A stretch of DNA of 64,000 bases, from contig VCCP01000001.1 of assembly GCA_005765155.1 (NCBI GenBank), forward strand, positions 6,386,001 through 6,450,000, written 5' to 3'. The notes beneath the pieces are model-generated. The model worked only from the letters and a program-made list of their open reading frames with translations, was not told where the DNA came from and did not search any database. The translations under genes and the position numbers were made by a program. How positions within the stretch are numbered: position 1 is the stretch's first letter; every line of letters starts with the position of its first letter. Positions 44,709 to 56,420 of the stretch are shown in pieces. The DNA is from Zelopaecilomyces penicillatus. Taxonomy: Eukaryota > Ascomycota > Sordariomycetes > Hypocreales > Pseudodiploosporaceae.

Positions 44709-45674
44709 CTAATCTTCATGAGTGACCGCCATATCTAGGACTTCAACCCTGCCCTGGCCCTTGGTCTCATTGCTGACAAAGTCCGACAAGGCTTTGAAGG
44801 CGCCAGGCTCCACGTATCCCACGACCTCCCAATCTGAGCCAACCACATCTTGCATATCGACCTGCTCCACGTATCCCAAAATCCGGTCCTTGACTGTTCC
44901 AGAAGCTGCCTTTGATTCTCCATCCTCCTCTTTGGGTGCGGCTTTGCCGCCAGCAGACTTCACACTCTGCTTCAGAATGTTTGTGGGACATGTAATCCGC
45001 AGCTTCATCCTTGCTCTTGCAACAGGAATGGGTTGGTGGGCAATGAGGGCCTTCATGGCCTCAAGAGCCTGGCTCTTTGCATTTTTTGTTGTGACAACGC
45101 CAGTCCAGTTGTGTTCCTTCGCCTTGGCCTTGGGCTCCCCGCCATCGTTACTTGTTGTTGTTGTTGTTGTTGTTATTGTTGTTGCTGGCGCAGCTGCGCC
45201 GCCTGCTTCGACCACCTTCTCGGTTCCGTTGTGGGCTTGTGAGCTTAACATGTCCAAGGCCTTTTCAATCAATCCGAACGTGTAGACCCTCTTCGTCCGT
45301 GGATCAACTAGTTTGCTGGCCACTATGCTTATGACTTCATTGTGTACCCGTTCCAGCTGCGCAGCCCGCTCCTTCTCACCCACTTGCAGTTCGCCCTTTT
45401 TGAGAATTTCGAGAATTATATCGTCGGTGGGTTTGCCCTTCCCAAAGGCCTTCTCCAAATCCTCTTTGGGGGCCGTCTGGCCCTTGGAAACGTTCAGGAA
45501 GACGTTGGGAATCTGCAGCACATTGTCGAGGTCTGTTTCGATGCCGGATCGCCACTCGAGCACTTTGTTTTTGTAGCAGGCGATCTCAAAACGCTTCTTG
45601 CCCTTTTTCAGGCGGACCAAAGAGACGTTTGTAAGCTTAATTTGGCCGGACGGCTGGTTGATTTGGCGGGACAT
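44709..45674 (-). CDS. SDO1: Ribosome maturation protein SBDS (Sdo1)
   Basis: An uninterrupted frame of 321 residues; the eukaryotic family is usually near 250. Domain I opens with the conserved NQPSGQIKLTNVSLVRLKKG and includes the surface KNKVLEWRSG. Domain II follows after RAAQLERVHNEVISIVASKL, and domain III begins near ARARMKLRITCP. With the GTPase Efl1 it releases Tif6/eIF6 from pre-60S subunits in the cytoplasm. The extra length comes from two inserts: a low-complexity Ala/Thr/Asn run after domain II starts (coded by the TTG array at 45152-45186) and a Lys/Glu/Gly-rich insert in domain III (KSAGGKAAPKEEDGES). Neither breaks the core. The gene lies beside other translation genes, RPS18 and WRS1, with which it need not be co-regulated. 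Confidence 0.96.
   Translation of the reverse strand: MSRQINQPSGQIKLTNVSLVRLKKGKKRFEIACYKNKVLEWRSGIETDLDNVLQIPNVFLNVSKGQTAPKEDLEKAFGKGKPTDDIILEILKKGELQVGEKERAAQLERVHNEVISIVASKLVDPRTKRVYTFGLIEKALDMLSSQAHNGTEKVVEAGGAAAPATTITTTTTTTSNDGGEPKAKAKEHNWTGVVTTKNAKSQALEAMKALIAHQPIPVARARMKLRITCPTNILKQSVKSAGGKAAPKEEDGESKAASGTVKDRILGYVEQVDMQDVVGSDWEVVGYVEPGAFKALSDFVSNETKGQGRVEVLDMAVTHED
45152..45186. repeat. Coding (TTG)n trinucleotide repeat inside SDO1
   Basis: About ten TTG units with one TTA interruption. On the coding strand it reads CAA/ACA phases as a poly-Thr tract (with one Ile break). The length is a multiple of three, so the frame is preserved; variation among strains is likely. Confidence 0.9.
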
Positions 45675-46313
45675 GGTGTTGGCTGGCGATGATGAAAAAG
45701 GTGTGAAAGATGAGGAAGTCCGAATTGGTATGGGCGAGGAAAGAAAGTAGGAAAAGAGGGACGCGCTCTGTATATATAGTTCTCTATTTTTAGAGTTGCG
45801 ATTTGCACTTTAGACACTTGCTTCGCATAGTCCTCTTAGCACCGCCATACCAACTATCCATGATTTAAGTTGGTGACCTTAGCGGTCAAGTTGCAGGCCA
45901 CTGCTATAGCAACAGCGCTGGAAACAGCACTCCATACCGACCTGGTAGCCATAGCACTGGCAATCGCTGTGAGTTGCTAAGAATTACTGAAAATTGCTGA
46001 AAATTGCTGAGGTTGTGTTGCTTGGGTACTACTTAGTAGGCAGGTAGTAGATGGTGGAACGCAGAGGTACCTACCAAGCCTCCATACTCTTTTTTTACCC
46101 CGCGATGAGGGGCTCTGGAATTTGACAAGCCTGGATGCACTGAAATCTTTCTGCGTGCCCCGCCCTCATTGCTTGCTTGTTAGACGCTTCGCGTTGAGTC
46201 ACACACACCCCTCCACTTCATCTGAGCTATCCAATACGTTGCCGGGACTTTGTGACTCTTCTATATTCTGACTCTACAGAACCTCTAGAACTTTCACTCA
46301 TAGTATTACAGTC
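45675..46313. other. Divergent promoter region SDO1 / WRS1
   Basis: A bidirectional intergenic region. It contains a TATA-like word toward SDO1, a triplicated TGCTGAAAAT-like direct repeat at about 45975-46012, and a TAGGTA-type palindromic cluster at about 46026-46075. No coding unit was recognised. Confidence 0.5.
45771..45779 (-). promoter_or_regulatory. SDO1: Possible TATA box of SDO1
   Basis: CTATATATA on the minus strand lies about 97 bases upstream of the SDO1 start, a plausible core-promoter position. There is no experimental support, and many fungal housekeeping genes lack a TATA box. Confidence 0.35.
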
Positions 46314-48200
46314 ATGGCTGCTGCACCCGATTCTAGTGCCCAGGCCGTGACGCCTGCAGTCGAGGACTCAACTGCGACGCCAGCACCAGCAACTGGCAAG
46401 CAGGACGTTAACCCATGGTCTGTCTCAGGAGAGATTGGCGAGGATGGCAAAGTCAAGGCCATTGACTACCGAAAGTTGATTGAAGAGTTTGGAACTAGTC
46501 TGATTGACGACGCGCTGCTGGAGCGCTGGGAGAAGGTGACGGGCCGCAAGCCTCATCGCTTCATGCGCCGCGGCATTGTCTTCAGCCATCGTGATCTCAC
46601 ACTCATCCTCGATCGCTATGAGAAGGTAGGATATCTATAGGATTCTTTACTCGGATCAAGTTTCTAAATGGGCTACAGAATGAGCCGTTCTTCCTCTACA
46701 CTGGGCGTGGACCCAGCAGTGACAGCATGCACATTGGGCATACACAAGTCTTTGACTTTGTCAAGTATGCGCCTTGCTCCACGTTCAGAATCTTGCTTTT
46801 CAGACACTAATTTTAATAGGTGGCTCCAAGATGTTCTTGATGTCCCGCTCATCATCATGTTGACAGACGGTCAGCCGTACCCCTTTCACCAGTCCAGCCA
46901 TGACCAGCAAAAAGTCTAACACAAGTGACAGATGAGAAGTTTCTGTTTTCGGAAAAACGAACAGTGGAAGAGGTGATGGGTTACACTCGCTCCAACGCGA
47001 TGGATATCATTTCGATTGGCTTCAATCCCAAGAAGACGTTCATCTTTTCAGACTTTGAATTCGTTGGCGGCGCTTTTTACAGAAATATTCAGCGATTTGC
47101 AAAGCGAGTTACGTACAATACCGTCAAAGCAATCTTTGGTTTTGACGGAAGGTAAGTCACGTCTCTTTAACTTCGATGCGCTTGTTCAGTCGTATCTCTA
47201 ACAGAATCGTCTGACATATCTGGTTTACTAGTTCCAATATTGGTAAGATTCACTTTGCCAGTATACAAGGAGCAACGTCATTCGCGTCATCCTTCCCTCA
47301 CATCTTCGGCGATGATGAGTCAAAAACCAACAAAATTCCCTGTCTTATTCCTTGCGCCATTGACCAGGACCCGTATTTCCGCTTGACGCGAGATTGTGCG
47401 GCTGGTCTTCATTATGCTAAACCGTCGCTCATTCACATGCGGTTCTTGGATGCATTGCAGGGACCGGGTTCCAAGATGTCCGCCAGCGACGACACCTCCG
47501 CCATTTTCATGAAGGATACAGCAAAACAGATTAAGACCAAGGTCAACAAGTAAGAAATTTGCATTAGCATAGGTGACTTTTATCTAAAGCTGACCTTGTG
47601 TTAGGTATGCCTTTTCAGGTGGTCGGGAGACACTTGAAGAACACAGAGAAAAGGGAGGCAACGCCGATGTAGACGTGTCTTATCAATATCTCCAATTCTT
47701 TTTGGAGGACGATGAAGTAAGCATTTATGTTGGATATACGTATCTAAACCAATCGATACTAACATGGATATCTAGGAACTGGCCAAGCTCCGAGCCGACT
47801 ACACCAGTGGTCAGCTTCTCTCAGGCGAGGTTAGTCTTGAATAGCCTAGAAATTGGATTATCAATGTGCTAACATGATGATATCAAAGCTAAAAGCAATT
47901 TGCATCCAACGGCTCCAGGATTATGTTAGCGCATTCCAGGAAAGGAGGGCGCAGGTCACGGAGGAGGTGGTTAAGGAGTTCATGGCCGTTCGTAAACTGG
48001 AGTGGAATGGCAACCCCAATGTGCCGCGCGCAGACCTTGTTGTTCCAGTTAACCAGCCAGAGCAGGGAGGTGCAGAGGCAACAGAAGGCGACGGAAAAAT
48101 GACGAAGAACCAACTGAAGAAACTTCTCAAGGAGCAACAAATTGCGCAGAAGAAGGCCGACAAGGCAAAGGAGAAGGCGGCTGCAAAGGGATCTGAGTAG
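46314..48200 (+). CDS. WRS1: Cytosolic tryptophanyl-tRNA synthetase
   Basis: Eight exons (46314-46625, 46679-46764, 46820-46869, 46932-47151, 47232-47549, 47605-47716, 47776-47829, 47889-48200) give 487 residues. Class I landmarks are present: GRGPSSDSMHIGHTQ carries the HIGH motif, and GPGSKMSASDD is the eukaryotic KMSKS equivalent. FIFSDFEFVGG, IPCAIDQDPYFRLTRD and HYAKPSLIH form the Trp and adenylate pocket typical of eukaryotic and archaeal TrpRS rather than the bacterial form. An Ala/Pro-rich N-terminal extension of about 50 residues and a Lys/Ala-rich charged C-terminus flank the core. Intron 3 uses a weaker donor, GTCAGC, but the join restores LTDDEKFLF exactly. With seven introns, gene models here are easily fragmented. 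It charges tRNA-Trp in the cytosol. Confidence 0.96.
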
Positions 48201-49448
48201 AGATGATCACCGATTCCTTGATATAATTGAAACATAAATGTAAGCTCATAGAAATCTCGATAGAAACCTATGAGTTTACCTTTCGCGACGAGCACAAGTT
48301 AAACACACCAACTGTTATACATAAAAAATGCCTTTAGGGTATGTACGATTTAACACCGCTAGTACCGACGCCAGGGTCCAAATCATTTCGAGTTATACGA
48401 TAGAGGAACGGTGTTGGCCAATTGATTACCTGACTTTAGGAGAGGCGGCTCATCTGCCTAGATTAGGAAATTGAAGGAACTTGCTCACCAACGAGGCGTT
48501 CATGATCTGTATCCTGTCCGTTGATGTCGGGACCACTAACCGTGTCTTAGCTTCATCGGGAAATTGACGGAGATACTGGCAGTGACAATCCGCTTTGTTG
48601 CTTTACAACGACGCTAAGGCAAAGGATGGCTGGCATGGGCTTACGGTGGGTTTTTGCAGCTGAGGCAGCATTGGCAGGGCTTTGAGTTTTGATGCCTGCC
48701 AACTTCCTGTTGTGGTGCATGACTTGAACTGCGGCTGCATCAGGACCAAGAGCTTCACTTCACGAGAACAGGCGCCTGCCCACCCTGCCGGTCGATATGA
48801 ACAAAACTCGCTCTACCTTTTGCAATATCGCAGTATTGCACCATCGCTTGAGATTCTCCAAGGACAATGGCAGAGGAATAGTTGTGGGAACCGCCCTGTC
48901 CATGTTCCGTTCGTTGGCCAACGGTGGCCCATAGCGCCATCAAGGTACGATCCGTTTCCCACTAATACGCCTTTCCGCTGGCACACCTGCAGCCTGCAAG
49001 CCCAGGCGGAAGGCTGCCCGCCCTTTGCAGACGGGTTGAAACGGGTACCGCATCCGCCTAACGAACTGGATGTGGTCACTTGAAAGATAACGTACTAGCA
49101 GATGATGGCACTGGCGAGCGCTGTATCTTGTTAACAAGGGACTTACTGAACATCCTTGTTGTTGATCGAAATGGCACGTTAGTGGCCCCCTCCCCGCGTT
49201 CAGGGAAGCGAGGGGTTTGCCAGCCACTCTTACACCAGACCTCAGTGGCTGCGGGTGCCAGAGCGTAGTGCAAGCCCGTATTACGTAGGTGCCGTTGAAG
49301 GGTTGGAGCTGGGGAAATCCTCTTCAACTTACCTAGGGTACACCCGTTCCTTCATATTTCTTGCGTCCAATTCCTCCTCCTGCATCCATTGTTCACTGCC
49401 GTCACTGAACTCAAAGTCAACTCCATATCGACAGTAGTGTCAGTCATT
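48201..49448. other. Spacer upstream of carboxypeptidase Y
   Basis: 48201-48350 is an A/T-rich 3' end. The rest lacks any recognised coding unit, and the last 150 bases are the likely promoter and leader of the next gene. Confidence 0.45.
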
Positions 49449-51201
49449 ATGCGGTTGTCCTCATCTGCCCTCGTGCTGGGCGCCGCCTCGTCGGTACTTG
49501 CTGTCCAAGACCAGGTTGTTCTTGGTGGCAGCTCCTCCAAGCCCATTGCTTCGCCTGCCTTTGGGCTTGAGTTTGACTCATGGGCCAAGCCTCTTAAGGA
49601 AGCCTTTGGAGAAATCACCTCCGAGGCCAAGGCCATCTGGGAGGAGGTCGCGCTGTTCGCACCAGAAGCTGTCGAGGCCTTCAAGAAGCGGACACGACCT
49701 GTCAAGGCTAAGAAGCATACCCGCAAGCCTGATAGCAAGTGGGACCATGTGCTCAAGGGCGCCGACCTTCAGAGCATATGGGTAAAGGGCGAGAACGGCG
49801 AATCTCGCCGAAAGGTTGGAGGTAAACTTGAAAACTACAACCTCCGCACCAAGAAGGTTGATCCTTCGAAGCTTGGTGTCGATACTGTTAAGCAGTATAG
49901 CGGGTACCTTGATGATGACGAGAAGGACAAGCATCTCTTCTATTGTGAGTTCACACTAGTCTTCCAGAATTGGGCTGTACGAGACGTCACCCATTCGTGC
50001 TATAAGTGCGTCACTGACCTGATTAAAACCCACAGGGTTCTTTGAATCACGCAACGACCCCAAGAACGATCCTGTAGTGTTGTGGCTCAATGGTGGCCCT
50101 GGATGTTCTTCACTCACTGGACTTTTCCTGGAGCTGGGACCTGCGACGATCAACAAGAAGATTGAGGTCGTCTCAAACCCTTACGCCTGGAATAACAATG
50201 CCTCAGTCATCTTCCTGGAACAGCCAGTCAATGTAGGCTACTCGTATGGTAGCGGCTCAGTCAGCGACACTATTGCTGCAGGCAAGGATGTTTATGCTCT
50301 CCTCAGTCTATTCTTCCATCAATTCCCTGAATATGCCGAGCAGGATTTCCACATCGCAGGCGAGTCCTACGGCGGACATTACGTTCCTACCTTTGCTACG
50401 GAAATTCTCGACCACAAGGATCGCAATATTAACCTCAAGAGCATTCTTGTTGGCAATGGCCTGACAGATGAGTATACTCAGTATGCTCACTACCGCCCAA
50501 TGGCTTGTGGTGATGGCGGTTACCCTGCCGTTCTGGGTGAGAAGGAGTGCAAATCTATGGATAACTCTCTTGAGAATTGTCAGAAGCTTATTAAGGCTTG
50601 TTATGACTCTGAGAGTGCCTGGAAGTGCGTTCCTGCAGCCATTTACTGCAACAATGCGTTCATCTTGCCCTACCAGCAGACTGGGTTCAACCCTTATGAC
50701 GTCCGCATGAAGTGCGAGGATAGCAACAACCTGTGTTATGAGGCCCTTGCATGGATTTCGGAGTGGTTGAATAAGCCAGAGACTATTGAGGCTCTTGGAG
50801 TTGAAGTCCATGGCTATGAAAGCTGCAACTGGGAGGTCAATCGTGATTTCATGCTCCGAGGTGACTGGATGAAGCCCATCTTCAGAGTCATCCCTAAGCT
50901 GTTGGAACAGATTCCTGTACTCATTTATGCCGGCGATGCTGATTTCATCTGCAACTGGTTGGGCAACAAGGCTTGGGTCCACGACCTTGACTGGCACGGC
51001 AACAAGAAGTTTAATGCCTCTGAGTCCAAGACGCTCAAGGTTGGCTCTGGCAAGAATGCCCACGAGTATGGCAATGTTAAATCTTTCAACAACCTCACCT
51101 GGATGCAAATCTACAAGGCTGGCCATATGACACCAATGGACGAGCCTGCAGGCTCAGTTGACTTCCTCAACCGCTGGATCCGGGGCGAATGGTTTGCTTA
51201 G
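49449..51201 (+). CDS. CPYA: Carboxypeptidase Y, vacuolar serine carboxypeptidase (S10)
   Basis: Two exons, 49449-49944 and 50036-51201, with a 91-base intron, encode 553 residues, as in other filamentous fungi. A signal peptide of about 17 residues and a propeptide to about residue 125 precede the mature enzyme, which begins near VDTVKQYSGYLDD. The intron join rebuilds YWFFESRNDP. NGGPGCSS forms the oxyanion region. The triad is Ser276 (GESYGG), Asp468 (GDADFICNW, with the neighbouring Cys471 typical of CPY) and His529 (AGHMTPMDEP). It removes C-terminal residues from peptides in the vacuole after propeptide cleavage. An in-frame ATG 60 bases upstream would hide the signal peptide, so I prefer MRLSSSALVLG as the start. 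Confidence 0.97.
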
Positions 51202-53937
51202 AGCTGACTGATCTGAGCACAAGCGCTGCTGTTGATTTGTGCAGGGGTGGAGGAGGAGGAGATTATAACGATTATTTCTTTTTAGTTTTACCATGAAGCG
51301 ACTGATAGTTGGAGATATCATAATCTAGTTATTGACCATCGAGCTTGGAATTGTTCTACCCGACTTTGGTGAATTCTTGTATTGCGCACTCACACTCTCG
51401 AACCGCTGTGTTGTGAGCCTGGTGAGTAAACCCTTGTCAGAAATTCGCTCGGTTCTTGGTGAACTCACCATTGTTCGGAGGTATTACTTATGGAGCTGAA
51501 TTGCCGTTCAATAACAACCCAAGTATGAAATTGGATTGAAATATCGCCGCCTGGGGGGCGATAAGACATCCAACGACATAACCTGGTTCGGCACCGTCAT
51601 GACCATGAATATATTTACAAGTTCATGTCAAGTACAATTCAAATAGTTAATTATACAGCGTCTAGATGCCCTAGCTTGATTAATGGTGGACAGTGAATGT
51701 GACGGAGATTCATGTTTTCATATGCATGCCAATCACTGTATTTGCATTCGACACGCAACTCTGGCATAGGTGCAAGACTCACGGCCGAGCGGAACGGAGG
51801 TTCAACAAGTCCAAAACGGTACAATAAACTCCGGCTTGGTGGAGCAAACGTACGGGTCCTGCCGGAACAGGATACAACATTGATCTCTCAACAGAAGGCG
51901 AGCTGTTGACGAGGTCTGTCTGTAAGTCGGAAAAGCGGCAAGGCGGCCAAGCACGCAGGGACTCAGACAAGCTGCCAAGCTATACCTTACATGCGAATCA
52001 GTGGCAAACCAGCTTCCCCTGCCTACTGGGTTTTGATAATAATGGGTCCATGACAGTCTGGACATGCACGGGTCGGGAGGGGGATGCGTAAACGGGGAAG
52101 GCCGTTTGCGTATTTTTTTTTTGTTGAGAACGCTCAAGCCCGGGTTTTGTTCTTTCTTGGATGCGCCGAGCCTCGGTTCACGGAGTCGGAGACGGAAGAG
52201 CGGGGAAACTATTGTATGACTTTTTGACATGTTTGCAAGAACTCGGAGGGTGATATACCTGGGCGGCTTTAAGCATGACAGGTACTGTAATTAGGTAGGT
52301 GGTATTAATAGCCAAGGCAAGACAGGAAAAGGGACCCTGAGAAAGTCGTGACCAAACGGGTATGAGTTTGGTGACGCCAAAAGTAACCTGGAACGGATCA
52401 TGTTCCCAGCCCACTAGCGATCCCCAACAAAACGGCGCGCATCACCATAACAGGACGTAAAGTACTTTTTACACAAGCACTCGCAATGGACATGGCGCCA
52501 CTCGCCCCCAGAGACTAGTGCTACGTAAGGGAAGATCTAAGTAACGATTGTGTAAAGAGATAAGGGAGATGAAAAAAAAAGAAGAACAAAAAAGCCTGCA
52601 AGTGCGTGTGTGGATCGAGGCTTGCGTTTGCTTTCTGTGGAGGTTCAACCATCCAAGGCTGTATGTGTATTGCGCGAGCGCCACAGGCACGAACTATAGC
52701 TGTTATCTCCCCGTGGATGATTTGGTGTTGGTGGCTAGGATGTGTCGTCCTACAAGTGTAGTACAATGATGCCGACATTGATGTTCGAAATACCTAAGCA
52801 TGACGTTGTGGGCCGTGGTGGTACATCTTACCCTCAAACTCAACGTATCTATTTGTAGGTAGGATAATATGAAAATCTTTTCTTCAGGCTGGCATGATCA
52901 TGTTGGATGTCTTGTTACAGCGGCTGCGGCAGCTTGACCCTCAAGCAGCAAATTCATGTACTAATTTCCATATGAAGGGGTGTCGCATTCGTCCGTAACA
53001 GGCAATGACTCTATTAGCCAGAAGGTCTAAATGGAACGCCGCCGCTACTACCTACAGTTTATCAACATGACATCCTATTCGTGTTGGGGTAAAATTTGGT
53101 TTCATTGGGTGGGCCAGCCATCGGATGCTATCAGCCCCAGCCAATGGAACCGTGGGGTTTACGCCGATTCAGATTAGCAGCGTTCTTGCCCCTGGCAAAG
53201 CCGCGCCGCCAGAACCCTTTTGACCTCCAGGTATTAGAGATGGATGTCTTTGATGGGTGAGTGAGCCCTGGACGGACAGCATCCGACCCAAACGGCCATG
53301 CAAGCCGCACCTCCCATGGCCAAGGAAAGCCGGACAGGACCAGGGCCAGGGATGGATACCGGACAGAAAGCGTACTGTACGTATGTGGGCACCCAGGAAG
53401 TGGGTGGGGATGGAAGATTTGCTGGTTGAGCAAGACCGCGTGTTGATGATGGGGTTGCCCTTGGTGGCCGTCGTCGATGTGTTGATGATATAATGGTCAC
53501 TGGTTCCAGTGACTGCGGTTTCTTGTTTTTTACTATTGTCTGTATTCCATCATCTTCTCCACTCTCCCAATCACTGCCTGTAAGTCGTCCTGCAGGCACA
53601 ATCCGGCTGCTCTTCCCTTCCTTCCGCATTTTGTAGCGGCTTCTCTGCTTGTTGGCCCATCCGCCTCGTTGAGCAGCGCAAACCTGCTGTGCCCCAACAA
53701 AACCACCAGCCCTTGACAAACCGCTGCCCATAACTCATCTGTCGCCGCTCTCACTCTTCTATCTCACTGATAAACACTGCTTTGATCCTTTTGAACTTAT
53801 CCTGACCATAGACACAGGTGGTCTGTTCATTATCTTGTTTGTTCTGCTGCGCGAGTGAGAAAAAGAGAGTTCTTGTATCAACTTGCCATCGTCGTCAACA
53901 ATAAGCAGCAACCAACGAGACCTACCATATCGTCAAA
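51202..53937. other. Gene-free spacer upstream of the elongase gene
   Basis: 51202-51700 is A/T-rich and likely 3' UTR followed by spacer. 51700-53500 shows no domain-bearing frame on either strand. 53520-53937 is pyrimidine-rich and probably the promoter and leader of the elongase gene. Confidence 0.5.
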
Positions 53938-55448
53938 ATGGAACCATTAACGATGATGGGCTCATTGCCCGATTCCAAGCTCTTCAGCTTCCCCCCTGCA
54001 GCAGCAGCAGTGGCTGTGCCTCCTGCTCCGGTTCCGATGTCCATCATGCGCCCCTTCAACATTCCCGACAACATCTATATGGGTGCTCTGGATGCCAAGG
54101 TGCCTCTGACCATAGCAGCTGCCTACGCCATTACAGCCAAGCTTCTCAACATATACAACCGTTCCAATAACAAGAAGCCATGGGCTATCAGCAAGACACG
54201 ACCATTCCATATCTTTGTCGTTCTGCACAATATCTTCCTCGCCGTCTACTCGGCTTGGACCTTCTGGGGTATGCTTAGCGGCATGCGGAGGAGCGTCGTG
54301 AGCCCCTTTGGTCCTGGTGGTCTGGCTGCCACAGCCGACAGTCTCTGCCGTCTTCAAGGGCCTCCTGGTCTCGGTAATGCCATCTTCTTTGATGATGCAA
54401 CTGCGGGATGGACCAGTCTGTCAACGAAGGGTGCTTCAGCCCTGTTAGCTGGCAACGGCAACCCATCAAACACCGAGGCTGGCCGTCTTTGGAACGAGGG
54501 CCTCGCATACTATGGCTGGATCTTCTACCTGAGCAAGTTTTATGAGGTCCTCGACACCTTGATCATTCTCGCCAAGGGCAAATTCAGCTCAACACTGCAG
54601 ACCTACCATCACGCCGGAGCCATGATGTGCATGTGGGCTGGCATGCGCTACATGTCTGCCCCCATTTGGGTCTTTGTCCTTTTCAACTCTTTCATCCATG
54701 CCTTGATGGTAAGCACACCTAAAGACTAAGATCTTACTGCTGGACCTTGTGTGTTCAGTAAACCTTTTGAGCATGTTCACTGACTTAAGCATCATTTTAG
54801 TACACATACTACACACTCTCTGCCTTCTCAATCAAGGTACCGATGGGACTCAAGCGTTCCCTCACTACTATGCAAATCACCCAGTTTGTTGTTGGAGCCT
54901 CATTGGCTATGGTACACTCCTTTATTGTGTATGTGATGCCAGTCACGGTAACCCGCCAAACTACTGGAGCAGCAGTGGATGGTGTTGCTGCCCCAACAGA
55001 CTCACTCATTCCCAACACGGCTGCTGCAATCGACTCATTGAAGCAAATGATCTTTGGCTCCGCTGCCGCCGCCGCTGCAGCCAACCCAGCTCAGGAAAGC
55101 TCAGTAATGACCACTGAGACATCATACATCTTACAGCCTTGCATCGCCTCTACGAGTGAGACTTACGCCATCTGGATCAATGTTCTGTATCTAGCCCCTC
55201 TCACATACCTTTTCGTCAGCTTCTTCATTGCTAGCTACGTCAAGCGCAGCAATGCTGCTTCGAAGATGAATGCCATATCATCAAGACGCATGAGCAATGT
55301 CACGCTTGCTGAGAAGGCAGGATGGGACGCCGCTCGCAATGTTGAGAGGGAAGTCTACGGTGGGGAGAGAATGATGATTACCAGCCGCCGTTCAAGTGGC
55401 AGTGGCAGCGCCATCTCAGATGAAGAACGCTCTGTTTTGAAGAACTAG
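53938..55448 (+). CDS. ELO-family fatty acid elongase (3-ketoacyl-CoA synthase of the ER)
   Basis: Two exons, 53938-54708 and 54801-55448, give 472 residues, longer than yeast Elo proteins. Several membrane helices are visible. Family motifs in order are KPWAISKTRPFHIFVVLHN, YYGWIFYLSKFYEVLDT (the K-x-x-E-x-x-D-T box), the histidine box as LQTYHHAGAMMCMW, and NSFIHALMYTYYTLSA restored by splicing at 54708/54801. The first position of the usual H-x-x-H-H box is Gln, giving Q-x-x-H-H, a form known in some elongase subgroups. Long Ala/Pro/Gly-rich inserts lie near the N-terminus, before the KxxExxDT box and in a late loop (SAAAAAAANPAQ). It condenses malonyl-CoA with acyl-CoA; chain length and saturation preference cannot be assigned from sequence. 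Confidence 0.93.
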
Positions 55449-56420
55449 AAGATTGTCCAGTTGATGAACATGGACTGTCTGTCGGGCAATGTGAAATGAA
55501 GCGAAACGATTGAAGCAGGTGTCAAAAAGAAGAAAGCATTGTTAGCATAAAGGCTGGAGTTTTTGTACATTTCAAGGGATACATGGCGTTAGTTTCTATC
55601 ACACATTCTGGTCAAGAAAACTGAAATGTGTTTGTTAAATGTGAATATGAGGTAGCAAATACAACAACTAGTATGAATCTTATCAACTGAAACACACTTG
55701 TAATTCATGAACGATCACGATGCCATTTGAAGTTGGTTATAGCGTAGAATGTTGATGACTAAATTGATTCCTCTATGTAATAAAAAAAAAGACCACTCTT
55801 GACAACGTCAGGCGAGCACTTGGTCGACAGTCCAACACGGGGTATAACCGCCACAAGCTTGCCAAAAGAAAACAAAGCCTTCAACATGAAATCCGAGCCA
55901 CCTCGGTAAACACGTAATATGTAGCTCTCAAGTATAGCTGCCAAAAAGTCCAAACCAGGACATGAGAACAATGCAGCATTGTGAAATATAAACCTCCCTC
56001 TGTCTAACGCCCCCCCATAAATATCAAAGTCTTTCTTGTTCGCAAGATCCTAAATTCTTCGCCAATTCGCCAGTAATGCAATCAGAAAAGCAAGGGTTGT
56101 TCAACACCCGTTTTTCACTTCTGTCTGATAAAAGATTGGTAACTCTCAATGCCCAAAATTAGGACTCCCACCAAGGTAGTCAAGGAAGAATCCTCCTCAA
56201 ACCGTAGTCTAGCATTTTATCATTGTTGTCTGAGTCGTCACTTCATGAGTTCGTTTAAATTTCGTAGAAGTCGAAAGCACGTTTGACGGGCAATCACGCT
56301 GTGCATCATGAAGACTACCGATGTGGACCCAAACGTTGGCACGGATATCAGTTGCCGTGATCATCATGTCAACGTATCTTCAACCCACACTCTGCAGATA
56401 AGCTCTGTGGATATCAGAGC
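55449..56420. other. Convergent spacer between elongase and FYVE genes
   Basis: A/T-rich sequence holding two 3' ends, with an A-run at about 55782-55791. No coding unit was recognised. Confidence 0.5.
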
